Part shown: positions 33,396 to 42,092 of the stretch, in pieces
Layout: each line of letters begins with the position of its first letter
How positions within the stretch are numbered: the first letter of the stretch is position 1
Origin: Sphaerisporangium album
Lineage (GTDB): Bacteria > Actinomycetota > Actinomycetes > Streptosporangiales > Streptosporangiaceae
Direction: 5' to 3'
NCBI RefSeq assembly: GCF_003323745.1
Contig: NZ_QOIL01000001.1
Span: forward strand, 310,001-374,000
DNA: 64,000 nucleotides
The notes under the pieces: model-generated
What the model was told of the DNA's origin: nothing
Database searches by the model: none
Seen by the model: the letters and a program-made list of their open reading frames with translations, nothing else
Translations under genes and position numbers: made by a program

Positions 33396-34400
33396 TCAGG
33401 GTTCGATGGTGACCTTGATCGCCTCGCCGCGGCTGACGAGGCCGATGGCGTCCAGGACGCCGGGCAGCGGGAGGCGGTGGGTGATCAGGTCGGCGACGGG
33501 CACGGCGTTCTCGGCGATGAGGCTCAGGGCGCGGGCGTTGTGCGCGGGGCTGGAGCCGTTGGCGCCGACGATGGTCAGCTCGCGGTAGTGCACGAGGTTG
33601 GAGTCGAGCTGGATGATCGGATTGTCCTTGGGCAGGCCGCCGAAGAAGCTGATCCGCCCCTGCCGGGCCGCCATCTCGACGGCCTGCTGCTGGGCGGCGC
33701 CCGAGGCGGCGGCGGTGATGACGACGTCGGCGCCCCGGCCGCCGGTGAGCTTGACGACCTGGTCGACGGCGTCGCCGCTGATCACCTCGTCGGGGTGGAC
33801 GAGGCCGGCGGCCATCTCCAGCCGCTCGGGGTTCACGTCGACCAGGAACACCCGGGACGCGCCGCGCGCCCGCGCCAGCCGGACGTGCAGGCAGCCGATC
33901 GGGCCCGCGCCCATGACGACGACGTCGTCGCCCGCACCGACCCGGGCCAGCTCCTGGCCGTTGAGCACGCAGGCGAGCGGCTCGGCCACCGACGCCTCGG
34001 CGAAGCCCACGCCGTCGGGGATCCGGTTGACGCCGTCCACGGCGATCACCTTGGCGGGGATGATCATGTACTCGGCGAAGCCGCCGTCGTAGTGGTAGCC
34101 CATCGACTCCTGATTGGGGCAGACGGTCATGCGCCCCCTGCGGCACTCCTCGCAGGTCCCGCACGGGATGGCGGCGATCACCTGGACGCGCTCGCCCGTT
34201 CCCACGACCTCGCCGGCGATCTCGTGGCCCATCACCCGGGGCGGCCGGATGTGGTGGTGGCCGAACTTGTAGATCTTGGCGTCGGTGCCGCAGGTCGAGC
34301 AGTTCCGCACCCGGATCTTCAGCTCCCCGGGCCCGGCCTCGGGCTCGGGGGCGTCCTCGACGCGGATGTCGCCGGGGGCGTGGAAACGGGCGACCTTCAC
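33396..34400 (-). CDS. Zinc-dependent alcohol/polyol dehydrogenase
   Basis: A 334-residue medium-chain dehydrogenase. The catalytic zinc region is NCSTCGTDAKIYKFGHHHI with RVMGHEIAGEVVG, the structural zinc cysteines are in CGTCEECRRGRMTVC, and the NAD motif is VVVMGAGPIGCLHVRLARA. Its place inside a mannitol-type phosphotransferase operon suggests that it oxidises the incoming sugar alcohol or its phosphate to a keto-sugar phosphate. The GTG start overlaps the EIIA stop by four bases (GTGA), with AAGGAG upstream. Confidence 0.85.
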   Translation of the reverse strand: MKVARFHAPGDIRVEDAPEPEAGPGELKIRVRNCSTCGTDAKIYKFGHHHIRPPRVMGHEIAGEVVGTGERVQVIAAIPCGTCEECRRGRMTVCPNQESMGYHYDGGFAEYMIIPAKVIAVDGVNRIPDGVGFAEASVAEPLACVLNGQELARVGAGDDVVVMGAGPIGCLHVRLARARGASRVFLVDVNPERLEMAAGLVHPDEVISGDAVDQVVKLTGGRGADVVITAAASGAAQQQAVEMAARQGRISFFGGLPKDNPIIQLDSNLVHYRELTIVGANGSSPAHNARALSLIAENAVPVADLITHRLPLPGVLDAIGLVSRGEAIKVTIEP

Positions 34401-34831
34401 AGAAGCTCCTTCATCACGGTTTCTACCTCCGTCGCTTCGCGGAGGTTTCTGGCGCGGTCGGGGTCGAGCAGGACGTCGGCCAGCGCGGCGAGCAGCGCCA
34501 CGTGGCCGTTCCCTTTGGCGGCGATGCCGACGCACAGGCCGACCCGCTCGCCGTCCCAGTCGACGCCCTCGGGGAAGCGCACCACGCACACGGCGTCGCG
34601 CAGCACGTCCTGCTTGGCCTTCGCGGTCCCGTGCGGGATCGCGACGCCCTCCCCGACATACGTGGAGATCGAGCGCTCGCGTTCGAGCATCGACGCGATG
34701 TACGGCTCGGTGATCGCGCCCACGGCCAGCAGCAGCTCCCCGCACTGGCGGATCGCGTCGTCGCGGCCGGCGGCGCGGGCGTCGAGCACCACGGCGCGCG
34801 GTTCCAGGGGGAGCGGCGCGGCGTCAGGCAT
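34397..34831 (-). CDS. PTS mannitol/fructose-type EIIA
   Basis: A 144-residue EIIA of the fructose-mannitol class. The phosphorylated His is in VGEGVAIPHGTAKAK, and the N-terminal half fits PTS_EIIA_2. It accepts phosphate from HPr and hands it to EIIB. It overlaps the EIIB gene by eight bases and the dehydrogenase by four. Confidence 0.88.
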   Translation of the reverse strand: MPDAAPLPLEPRAVVLDARAAGRDDAIRQCGELLLAVGAITEPYIASMLERERSISTYVGEGVAIPHGTAKAKQDVLRDAVCVVRFPEGVDWDGERVGLCVGIAAKGNGHVALLAALADVLLDPDRARNLREATEVETVMKELL

Positions 34832-35132
34832 CGACCGTGCCGCCGTTCTTGATCGTGGACACGAGCTTGGTCACGGCGGGGTCGCCGATGAAGATCTGGA
34901 AGGTGACCAGAGGGACGCCCGGCGCCACGGCCCTGGCCCGCGCGGCCAGCCCGGTGTGGCAGACCACCAGGTCGGCGTCCTTGGGGATCTCGTTCACGGG
35001 CGTGTGCTCGACCGCGACCCCGGTGCTCTTGAGCTGCTTGCGGAGCTGGGTGGCCAGCATGACGCTGCTACCCATTCCCGCGTCGCAGGCCACGACGAGC
35101 TTGTGGATGTCCTTGCTTTCGATGGCGGCCAT
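34824..35132 (-). CDS. PTS mannitol-type EIIB
   Basis: A 102-residue EIIB. The phosphocysteine is in VVACDAGMGSSVMLATQLRK, the standard mannitol EIIB loop. The start is ATG at 35132, two bases after the EIIC gene ends. It is a separate gene here, where E. coli MtlA has EIIC, EIIB and EIIA in one chain. Confidence 0.9.
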   Translation of the reverse strand: MAAIESKDIHKLVVACDAGMGSSVMLATQLRKQLKSTGVAVEHTPVNEIPKDADLVVCHTGLAARARAVAPGVPLVTFQIFIGDPAVTKLVSTIKNGGTVDA

Positions 35133-35134
35133 CT

Positions 35135-36304
35135 CTATGCCTCCTTGGGAACCGTGGGGACGCTGGAGGTGCGGGTCTGGGTCTCGGCGACGGGCCGCGT
35201 CTCGCCCTCGGGGACCGTCCCGGCGGGCGCCGCGCCGGCGTCCTCGGCGGGTTCCTTCTCGCCGCGGCCGAAGCCCAGCAGGGCCGAGGCGACCGCGAAG
35301 GAGACGGCGGAGGCGATGATGATGCCGGCGAGGACGCCGAACCAGCCGCCCTTGGGGGTGACCGCGAGGTAGGCGAAGATGCTGCCCGGCGACGGCGTGG
35401 CGACCAGCCCGGCCCCGGTGATCATGAAGGTGAACACGCCCGCCGCGCCGCCCGCCATGACGGCGAGGATCAGCCGCGGCTTCATCAGGACGTACGGGAA
35501 GTAGATCTCGTGGATGCCGCCGAAGAAGTGGATGATGATCGCGGCCGGGGTGCTCGGGCGCAGCGCGCGCGGCCCGAAGAAGAAGTAGGCGAGCAGCAGG
35601 CCGAGGCCCGGGCCGGGGTTGGACTCCAGCATGAACAGGATGGACTGGCCCTGCTTGACCGCCTCCGCCACGCCGAGCGGGCCGAGGACGCCGTGGTTGA
35701 TGGCGTTGTTCAGGAACAGCACCTTGGCGGGCTCGATCAGGACCGAGGCCAGGGGGAGCAGGCTGTGGTTGATCAGCCATTCCACGCCGTCGCCCGCGGC
35801 GGTGGTGAAGGCCTGGACGATCGGCCCGATGCCCCACACGCCCACGATGGCCATCGCACCGCCCACGATGCCCGCGGTGAAGTTGTCGACCAGCATCTCG
35901 AAGCCGGACTTCGTGCGGTCCTCGGTGAAGCGGTCGACGTGCTTGAGGATGAACGCGGCGAGCGGGCCGACGATCATCGCGCCGAGGAACATCGGGATGT
36001 CGGCCCCGACGACAACGCCCATGGTGGCCACCGCGCCGACGACCGCGCCGCGCTGGCCGTGGACCATGCGGCCGCCGGTGTAGCCGATCAGGATCGGCAG
36101 GAGGGTCGAGATGATGGGCCCGACCAGCTCGGCCAGCGCCTTGTTGGGCAGCCAGCCCGTGGGGATGAACAGCGCGGTGATCAGTCCCCAGGCGATGAAC
36201 GCGCCGATGTTGGGCATGATCATGCCGGCCAAGTGGCCGCCGAGTCGCTGGATGGTGGCCTTGACCCCGGTGCCGTAGACCGGAGGGGTATAGGTGTCGG
36301 CCAT
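35135..36304 (-). CDS. mtlA: PTS mannitol-specific EIIC
   Basis: A 389-residue membrane permease of the mannitol EIIC family, with GGHLAGMIMPNIGAFIAWGL near the start, NNAINHGVLGPLG and FFFGPRALRPSTPAAIIIHF and the substrate loop FFGGIHEIYFPYVLMKP. It carries mannitol or a similar alditol across the membrane while EIIB phosphorylates it. The C-terminal 45 residues are a polar tail replacing the EIIB/EIIA parts found fused in other bacteria. The start at 36304 has GGGAGC upstream. Confidence 0.9.
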   Translation of the reverse strand: MADTYTPPVYGTGVKATIQRLGGHLAGMIMPNIGAFIAWGLITALFIPTGWLPNKALAELVGPIISTLLPILIGYTGGRMVHGQRGAVVGAVATMGVVVGADIPMFLGAMIVGPLAAFILKHVDRFTEDRTKSGFEMLVDNFTAGIVGGAMAIVGVWGIGPIVQAFTTAAGDGVEWLINHSLLPLASVLIEPAKVLFLNNAINHGVLGPLGVAEAVKQGQSILFMLESNPGPGLGLLLAYFFFGPRALRPSTPAAIIIHFFGGIHEIYFPYVLMKPRLILAVMAGGAAGVFTFMITGAGLVATPSPGSIFAYLAVTPKGGWFGVLAGIIIASAVSFAVASALLGFGRGEKEPAEDAGAAPAGTVPEGETRPVAETQTRTSSVPTVPKEA

Positions 36305-36341
36305 GGGTCGTGCTCCCTCTTGAAGGATGGTGGATCGTACG

Positions 36342-37283
36342 TCAGGAGTGGGGGTGGAGGCGACGGGTGGGGTCGGGAGGCACGAGGCGGATGCCGTCGC
36401 GGGTGATGTCGGAGGGGCGGGGCATCCGGCTGCCCGGGAGCGCCACCGCGGCGGCGGCCCAGGCCAGGCCCTCAACAAGCGCTTGTTCCCCGCGCGCGCC
36501 GGCGGCGAGGAAGCCGGCCAGCAGGGAGTCGCCGGCGCCGACCGCGCTGCGCGGCTCGGCGACCTCGGCCTCGCCGTACCGGACGCCGTCGTCGTCGACC
36601 AGCAGCGCGCCGTCGGCGCCGAGGCTCGCCAGCACCGTGCGCGCCCCGGCGGCGCGGAGCTTCCCGGCCGCCTTGATGGCGTCGCCGACGCAGGCGATGG
36701 CCATGCCCGTGGCCTCGGCGAGCTCCTCCAGGTTCGGCTTGATCAGGGCGGGGGCCGCGCTCAGGGACTCGACCAGCGCGGGGCCGCTGGTGTCGACCGC
36801 GACGTTGATGCCCGCCGCCGTGAACCTGCGGCACAGCCCGGCGTACACGTCGGCGGGGACCTCGGGCGGCAGGCTGCCGGAGGCGACCACCCAGTCGGCC
36901 GAGCGCGCCGCGCCGAGCACCGCGTCCGCGATCGTGTCCAGCTCGGCGGCCGACAGCGTGGCGCCCGGTTCGTTGATCTTGGTGATGGTGCCGTCGGGCT
37001 CGGCCAGCGTGACGTTCGACCGCGTCGGGCCCTTCACGGCCACGGTCACCATGTCCAGGCCCTCCAGGGCGAGCAGGCGGACGAGCTGCCTGCCCTCGTC
37101 CCCGCCGTAGGGGACGACCGCGCACGAGGTCACCGCGTTGGCCAGCAGGGCGCGCGAGACGTTGACGCCCTTGCCGCCGGGGTCGAGCCTGGCCGCGGCG
37201 GCCCTGATGACGGTGCCCCTGGCGAGCGCGCCGACCTCGATCGTGCGGTCCAGGCTCGGGTTGAGGGTCAGGGTGAGGATCAC
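36342..37283 (-). CDS. PfkB-family sugar-phosphate kinase (1-phosphofructokinase type)
   Basis: A 313-residue PfkB kinase beginning LTLTLNPSLDRTIEVGALA, with RLDPGGKGVNVSRAL as first signature and GAGDSLLAGFLA as the catalytic second signature (Asp base). This layout is that of 1-phosphofructokinase/tagatose-6-phosphate kinase. It would convert the keto-sugar phosphate to a bisphosphate entering glycolysis. The GTG start overlaps the DeoR stop by GTGA. Confidence 0.87.
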   Translation of the reverse strand: MILTLTLNPSLDRTIEVGALARGTVIRAAAARLDPGGKGVNVSRALLANAVTSCAVVPYGGDEGRQLVRLLALEGLDMVTVAVKGPTRSNVTLAEPDGTITKINEPGATLSAAELDTIADAVLGAARSADWVVASGSLPPEVPADVYAGLCRRFTAAGINVAVDTSGPALVESLSAAPALIKPNLEELAEATGMAIACVGDAIKAAGKLRAAGARTVLASLGADGALLVDDDGVRYGEAEVAEPRSAVGAGDSLLAGFLAAGARGEQALVEGLAWAAAAVALPGSRMPRPSDITRDGIRLVPPDPTRRLHPHS

Positions 37284-38041
37284 GCGCGCACCACCTCGGG
37301 GCCGGCGGCGGACAGCTCGGCGGCGGCCATCGGATCCAGGCCGCTGTCGGTGATGATCAGGTCGACCTCCGACAGGGACGCGAAGCCGGCCAGGTAGGTG
37401 TTGCCGAACTTGGTGTGGTCGGCCAGCAGCACGACGCGCTCGGACGCCTTCACCATCGCGCGCTTGATCGCCGCCTCGGCCGGGTCGGGGGTGGTGAGCC
37501 CCTTGGCCGCCGAGCACCCGTTCGCCGCCATGAAGGCCACGTCCACGTGCAGGTGGGCCAGCGGTTGCAGGGCCCAGTCGTCCACCGTGGCGAGCGTGCG
37601 GCCGCGCACCCGGCCGCCCAGCATGACGACGTGCAGGTTCGGCCGCGAGGCCAGCACCGTGGCGAGCGGGGGAGAGTTCACGACCACGGTGAGCTCGCGG
37701 TCGGCGGGCAGGATCTGGACCAGGCGGCCGGTGGTGGAGCCCGCGTCGATGATCACCGAGCCGTCCTCGGGCAGCTCGGCGAGCGCGGCCTTGGCGATGC
37801 GCTCCTTCTCGGCGGTCAGCACCTCGTCCCGGGTGGCGAGCGGGGGCTCGAACCCGAGCCGCTCCACCGGGATCGCGCCGCCGTGCACCCGCCGCAGCAC
37901 GCCCGCGCGCTCCAGTGCGGTGAGGTCGCGGCGGATCGTCTCTGTGGTGACGTCGAACTCCTCGGCGAGGGACACCACGTCCACCCTGCCGGCCGTCCTC
38001 GCCCTGCGGAGGACCTCCTGCTGCCGCTCCTCGGCATACAT
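37280..38041 (-). CDS. DeoR/GlpR-family regulator of the PTS operon
   Basis: A 253-residue regulator: N-terminal winged helix RRARTAGRVDVVSLAEEFDV then TTETIRRDLTALERAGVLRR, and a sugar-phosphate-binding domain with VIIDAGSTTGRL and VVLLADHTKFGNTYLAGFAS. It is the first gene of the operon, so it probably represses the whole transcript until a sugar phosphate binds. Upstream repeats at 38060-38090 are a possible operator. Confidence 0.9.
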   Translation of the reverse strand: MYAEERQQEVLRRARTAGRVDVVSLAEEFDVTTETIRRDLTALERAGVLRRVHGGAIPVERLGFEPPLATRDEVLTAEKERIAKAALAELPEDGSVIIDAGSTTGRLVQILPADRELTVVVNSPPLATVLASRPNLHVVMLGGRVRGRTLATVDDWALQPLAHLHVDVAFMAANGCSAAKGLTTPDPAEAAIKRAMVKASERVVLLADHTKFGNTYLAGFASLSEVDLIITDSGLDPMAAAELSAAGPEVVRA

Positions 38042-38059
38042 GATGTTGCTTCACCGCCG

Positions 38060-38090
38060 TTTTGTGTGTTGGTTGTCCTGTGTTTACACC
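38060..38090 (-). promoter_or_regulatory. Repeated TGTGT/ACACA motifs upstream of deoR, possible operator
   Basis: The stretch contains TTTGTGTGTTGG and TGTGTTTACACC within 30 bases, including the palindrome GTGTTTACAC. It lies 20-50 bases from the regulator start. Confidence 0.45.
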
Positions 38091-39120
38091 CGTTTCTATG
38101 GGATGGCAAGAGTCTCACAGGGTGGGCGCACATGCTGTGACCATTGCGTGTTACGCGCCGGGGCCGTACCTCTCCGGGGGCCTCGTGGACGGGCGCGGGG
38201 GTGCGGGACGACGGGCTCTCGCCTGGTGCCGCCGGGGTAGGGGAAATGCCCGCTATGTCGCCTATATCCCGCCCGTGAGTGACAAAAAAGATTTATGGTC
38301 ACGGGGTACTTCCGCTCCCGTCGCGCGCGGGCCGCGAGTCCGCGCAGGTCGCGGGCTTTCCCCGGCGATTACGGCGCCTCAATCGCCGGGCGCGTAAGGG
38401 CGTAATGGCCGTAACGACCGGCCCGATCGCACAATTCGGCCGGTCTTCGCCGGCGCGGCCCCCTCTACCTGCGTGAACGCATGGAAAAGGGCGCCGGAAC
38501 GCGCCGTCCCCAGGGGTGGAATAGGATCGCGGGCCGTATGGTTCTGGGATATCGCCGCCCCGCCCGATAAGACGGGGAGGGCGCCAAGAACAAAGATGTG
38601 GCCGCGAAATCGGCCGGGAATACGAGAAGGACTCCCAGGGTTTCAGGCCACATCAAGACGCAAGGCTCCGAGGCCCGGCAAGAGGATCGCCGAATGGCAT
38701 TCGAATTGTCCGCCCGATCTCGCGTGACGCCCGGCGCGATACCGGGAGCAGGCGAGACGGCCGAGCTCCCACAGGGCTCGTGAAAGCCTCGTCGACGCCT
38801 GCGGAAACGCCGTCCCCGCCCGCCTGACCCGGGCCGGGCCGGATGCCCGCCGTACGCGGACCCGCCCCGCGTCCCCCCTGACCACCGAAGCCGAGAAAGG
38901 AGCACGCGGCCGCGGAGCCGTCCCCGACCAGCCCGCCGCCATCGATCGACGGCCGGACGAATCCGGCCGCTCGCGCCGCCCCCGCGAAAACGGGCCGGGC
39001 GAGAAGAAAGCGTTCCGGGGGCGTACCAGAACGACCCCCGACCGGCGCCATGGAAAGGCCGCACGCGGCCGCCCACCCGCGCCGACCATTACCAGACCCG
39101 TCACCGGTTTCGACTTACGC

Positions 39121-39152
39121 CATGGGCGGCGGCGAATTCCGCCGTGCCCATG
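39121..39152. promoter_or_regulatory. Inverted repeat just upstream of the cluster's first gene
   Basis: CATGGGCGGCGG and CCGCCGTGCCCATG around CGAATT form a near-perfect stem (two extra bases), ending a few bases before the GGGAG ribosome site of the 39169 gene. It could hide or display that site, or be an operator. Confidence 0.5.
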
Positions 39153-39168
39153 AACGGGAGACACAAAG

Positions 39169-40227
39169 ATGCCGAGCACAACGCAAGACGACGTCAGCAC
39201 CTCTTTATTACTGGCCTCGGTGCAGGCCACTCTGGATTCGGCGCAGGAATCCATGGACGCGGTCCGCGCGATGCTCTCGCCCGGACGTGGAATCGTCGGC
39301 TCCGAGGAGGCGGCCCTCAGCGCCGCGATCCGGACGGTGCCGCGCTGGCACTTCGCCATGCTGAACGACCTGGAGCGCAACGACGCCTTCGAGGTGGCGA
39401 TCGAGCGCGTGCTTCCCCCGGGCGCCCACGTGCTGGACATCGGCGCCGGCACCGGCCTGCTGTCGATGATGGTCGCGCGGGCCGGGGCCGCCTCGGTCAC
39501 CACGTGCGAGCAGAACCCGATGCTCGCCGAGATCACCCGCCAGATCGTCGCCCAGCACGGCCTGTCGGATGTGATCAACGTCGTGTCCAAGCGGTCCACG
39601 GACCTGGTGGTGGGCGTGGACCTGCCCCGGCGGGCCGACCTCATCGTCTCCGAGATCGTCGACTGCGGCCTGATCGGCGAGGGCGTGCTGCCGACCGTCG
39701 AGCACGCCCGCGAGCATCTGCTGGCCCCCGGAGGCCTGCTGCTGCCCGAGTCGGCGCGCCTGTACGGGGCGCTGCTGGACAGCGTCGCCGTCGACCGGCT
39801 CAACCGCGTGGACTACGCGGCCGGCTTCGACGTCAGCCTGCTCAACGGCCTCTCCACCCGCGGCCACTTCCCCGTCCGCCTGCCCACCTGGCCGCACACG
39901 CTGCTCTCGCCCGAGGTCGAGTTGTACTCCTTCGACTTCGCGGCGGGCCCGATGGCCGACGGGTCGGCCGAGGTCGACATCCCCGTGACCGAGACGGGCG
40001 AGGCGCACGGCCTCGCGGTCTGGTTCGACCTCTCGCTCGGCGGCGGCGTCAGGCTCCGCAACTCCCCGGACAACCTCGCCTCGCACTGGATGCAGGCGTT
40101 CGTGCCGTTCGCCGAGCCCGTCGCGCTCACCAAGGGCGACCGCGCGCACCTTCGCCTCGCCTGGCAGGACTGCCGGCTCTCGGCCTCCAAGATCAGCATC
40201 TCGACCACCATGAAGGGACAGAAATGA
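39169..40227 (+). CDS. sznE: PRMT-like arginine N-methyltransferase (SznE-like)
   Basis: A 352-residue protein with the PRMT fold: SAM motif VLDIGAGTGLLSMMVARAGA at residues 88-107, acidic residue in TTCEQNPM and a double-E loop SEIVDCGLIGEGVLP (Glu162 and Glu171) that in PRMTs holds the guanidinium group. It is followed by the beta-barrel dimer part. In streptozotocin biosynthesis SznE/StzE methylates free L-arginine to N-omega-methyl-L-arginine; the partner enzyme is encoded next, overlapping by ATGA, so the same reaction is likely. A GGGAG ribosome site precedes the ATG. Confidence 0.82.
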   Translation: MPSTTQDDVSTSLLLASVQATLDSAQESMDAVRAMLSPGRGIVGSEEAALSAAIRTVPRWHFAMLNDLERNDAFEVAIERVLPPGAHVLDIGAGTGLLSMMVARAGAASVTTCEQNPMLAEITRQIVAQHGLSDVINVVSKRSTDLVVGVDLPRRADLIVSEIVDCGLIGEGVLPTVEHAREHLLAPGGLLLPESARLYGALLDSVAVDRLNRVDYAAGFDVSLLNGLSTRGHFPVRLPTWPHTLLSPEVELYSFDFAAGPMADGSAEVDIPVTETGEAHGLAVWFDLSLGGGVRLRNSPDNLASHWMQAFVPFAEPVALTKGDRAHLRLAWQDCRLSASKISISTTMKGQK

Positions 40228-41639
40228 GCTTCACCCCGCACCACACGCCGTTCGAGCTGGACCCGGCGCAGCTTCGTGAGCTCGCCCTGGACTTCGCCAG
40301 CAACCCCATCTACCTCGACAACAAGGAGTGGGAGAACGAGGACAACCCCTACCACCGGCAGCTGCGGCCGCAGATCATCAAGTACCTGGACTTCAGCAAG
40401 CCGCTGCCCGCCGGCGAGATCCTCGACTACTCCGCGCTGGCCGCCAACCGCCTGCTCGCGACCATCTACGAGGCCGACCTGATGTTCCTGCCCAAGAAGG
40501 GCATGACCGACTCGACGTGGGCCGGCTTCAAGAACTTCTACAGCTCCACCAACCGGGCGCGCGGCGAGATGATCCGCCCGTACCTGGAGAAGCACGTGTT
40601 CGGCTTCCTCGACGACATCGAGGTCAGCGGCGACTGGACCAAGGAGAGCCTGGCCGCCTACCTCGGCCGCATCCAGGGCCAGGCGACCGAGCCCTCGGCG
40701 AGCGAGAAGGCGATCCGCGAGTCCAGCGACCCCAAGCGCGCCGCCCGCAACTGGCTCATCCAGTTCGCGCCGGACTTCCTGTCCGAGGCCTCGCCGATGA
40801 TCCGCAACGTCATGGGCTACTACGGGCCCGTGCAGTCGGAGTGGTTCAAGATCGTGATCGACGAGTACGGCTACGGCGTCCACGGCACCAAGCACAGCAC
40901 GCTGTTCGAGAACACGCTGGCCTCGGTCGGGCTCAGCGCGGACCTGCACCGCTACTGGCAGTACTACCTGACCAGCAGCCTCATGATGAGCAACTACTTC
41001 CACTACCTCGGCAAGAACCACGAGCTGTTCTTCCGCTACCTCGGCGCCCTGTACTACACCGAGACGACGCTGGTGGACTTCTGCCGGCGCGCCGCGGACC
41101 TGCTCACCGACGTCTTCGGCGACGACGCGGACGTCAAGTACTTCACCGAGCACGTGCACATCGACGTCCACCACGGGCGGATGGCCCTGGAGAAGCTGAT
41201 CATGCCGATCGTCGACCAGTGCGGCGAGTCGGTCATCCCCGAGATCGTGCGCGGCTTCGAGGAGTTCCAGGCCATCGCCCAGATCGCCGACGACGACTTC
41301 GCCGAGCAGGTGCGCTGGATGGACGCCGGCCCGCGGAACAAGGTGCTGCACGCGCCGGTCTGGGCGAAGATCGAGAGCGGCGAGGTCGAGGCGCCGGTGG
41401 CGCACATCGTCGAGCCGCGCGGCGAGCTGTCCAACACCCACCAGCACGACGGCGACGAGCTGTGCCACATCGTGTCCGGCACGATGAGGTTCGTCAGCGG
41501 CTACGACTCCCACCAGATCCTGGAGGCCGGCGAGGGCACCGTGATCTGGAGGAACCGCCTGCACGGAGCGATCATCGACTCCGAGGAGTGCGTGTACGAG
41601 ATCCACTCGGTCGGGGACTACCGCGCATGCTTGTCGTGA
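40224..41639 (+). CDS. sznF: N-nitroso-forming diiron/cupin metalloenzyme (SznF-like)
   Basis: A 471-residue enzyme with an N-terminal helical part, a heme-oxygenase-like diiron domain (about 140-330) and a C-terminal cupin (about 385-471). The family enzyme SznF/StzF hydroxylates both outer nitrogens of N-methylarginine in its diiron domain and rearranges the product to an N-nitrosourea in its iron cupin. Expected diiron ligands are present at Glu188, Glu214, His224, His310, Asp314 and His317; cupin ligands are His406, His408 and His447. Each is one position lower than the SznF numbering I remember, and the length is the same. The start ATG lies in the stop codon of the methyltransferase gene. 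Function is therefore likely to be intact. Confidence 0.88.
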   Translation: MSFTPHHTPFELDPAQLRELALDFASNPIYLDNKEWENEDNPYHRQLRPQIIKYLDFSKPLPAGEILDYSALAANRLLATIYEADLMFLPKKGMTDSTWAGFKNFYSSTNRARGEMIRPYLEKHVFGFLDDIEVSGDWTKESLAAYLGRIQGQATEPSASEKAIRESSDPKRAARNWLIQFAPDFLSEASPMIRNVMGYYGPVQSEWFKIVIDEYGYGVHGTKHSTLFENTLASVGLSADLHRYWQYYLTSSLMMSNYFHYLGKNHELFFRYLGALYYTETTLVDFCRRAADLLTDVFGDDADVKYFTEHVHIDVHHGRMALEKLIMPIVDQCGESVIPEIVRGFEEFQAIAQIADDDFAEQVRWMDAGPRNKVLHAPVWAKIESGEVEAPVAHIVEPRGELSNTHQHDGDELCHIVSGTMRFVSGYDSHQILEAGEGTVIWRNRLHGAIIDSEECVYEIHSVGDYRACLS

Positions 41640-41971
41640 ACTTCGCCGTCGAAGGCGCCCACAACTGCGTCGAGGTCGACGGGGTGCCCTACGTCTACGC
41701 GCGCACGGCCAAGGGATCGTTCGTGATGCCGGCGCTGTGTCCCCACCGGGGCGGCCCGCTCAACCTGGCCGAGGTGGACGCGACGGGCGGCCGGGCCGTG
41801 TGCCCCTGGCACGAGCGGGCGACCTCGATCACCCGGCTGCGCAGGAAGGGCATCCCGGCCGTGCGCCGCGGGAACACGGTCACCGCCGTGCTCCCGGTGC
41901 CCGCGGACTCCGAGGTGACGACCACCCACCGGCCGATGTCGCCCGCGTTCTGCGGCGGCAGGGCGGCCTGA
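41627..41971 (+). CDS. Small Rieske [2Fe-2S] protein
   Basis: A 114-residue protein with the Rieske ligands in ALCPHRGGPLNLA and CPWHERATS (Cys-x-His and Cys-x2-His). It resembles the small subunit type of nitrite reductase/NirD-like ferredoxins and could feed electrons to the diiron enzyme, whose gene it overlaps by 13 bases. It lacks a catalytic oxygenase domain. The start is ATG at 41627. Confidence 0.78.
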   Translation: MLVVNFAVEGAHNCVEVDGVPYVYARTAKGSFVMPALCPHRGGPLNLAEVDATGGRAVCPWHERATSITRLRRKGIPAVRRGNTVTAVLPVPADSEVTTTHRPMSPAFCGGRAA

Positions 41972-42092
41972 GCCCCACCGCGCGGCCCGCCGGAGGGTCC
42001 GGTGCCCCACCTGACCCTCCGGGCGGGCCCCCACCCGAGCGACCCGAGACAACCGAGCAACCCGAGACACCCAGACTCCGAGGAGACCTGAC

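Larger units (their letters stand above)
38042..39168. other. 1.1-kb non-coding stretch before the N-nitroso cluster
   Basis: No credible gene was found on either strand. Short frames lack ribosome sites and read as Arg/Gly/Pro-rich noise. It includes the deoR promoter at its left end, a lower-GC spot near 38281-38300 (GTGAC-AAAAAAGATTTATG-GTCAC inverted repeat) and an inverted repeat at 39121-39152. It probably holds the promoter and a long leader of the biosynthetic operon. Confidence 0.5.

Noticed and set aside
31507-34164. An 885-codon frame suggesting a fused enzyme I
   Set aside because: Only 31507-33102 encodes enzyme I; the upstream extension is the shadow of HPr and the dehydrogenase, both of which have their own starts and stops.
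38465-39076. A 203-codon reverse frame in the long leader
   Set aside because: Arg/Gly-rich, no ribosome site, no domain; typical GC-driven open frame.
39813-41606. A 597-codon reverse frame opposite the nitroso-forming enzyme
   Set aside because: Antisense shadow rich in Val/Leu/Asp/His from GC codon bias, with no family motif.
39144-41639. An 831-codon frame reading through the SznE-like gene into the SznF-like gene
   Set aside because: The first 360 codons are Arg/Pro-rich shadow of the methyltransferase in another frame; the real start is the ATG at 40224 overlapping its stop.
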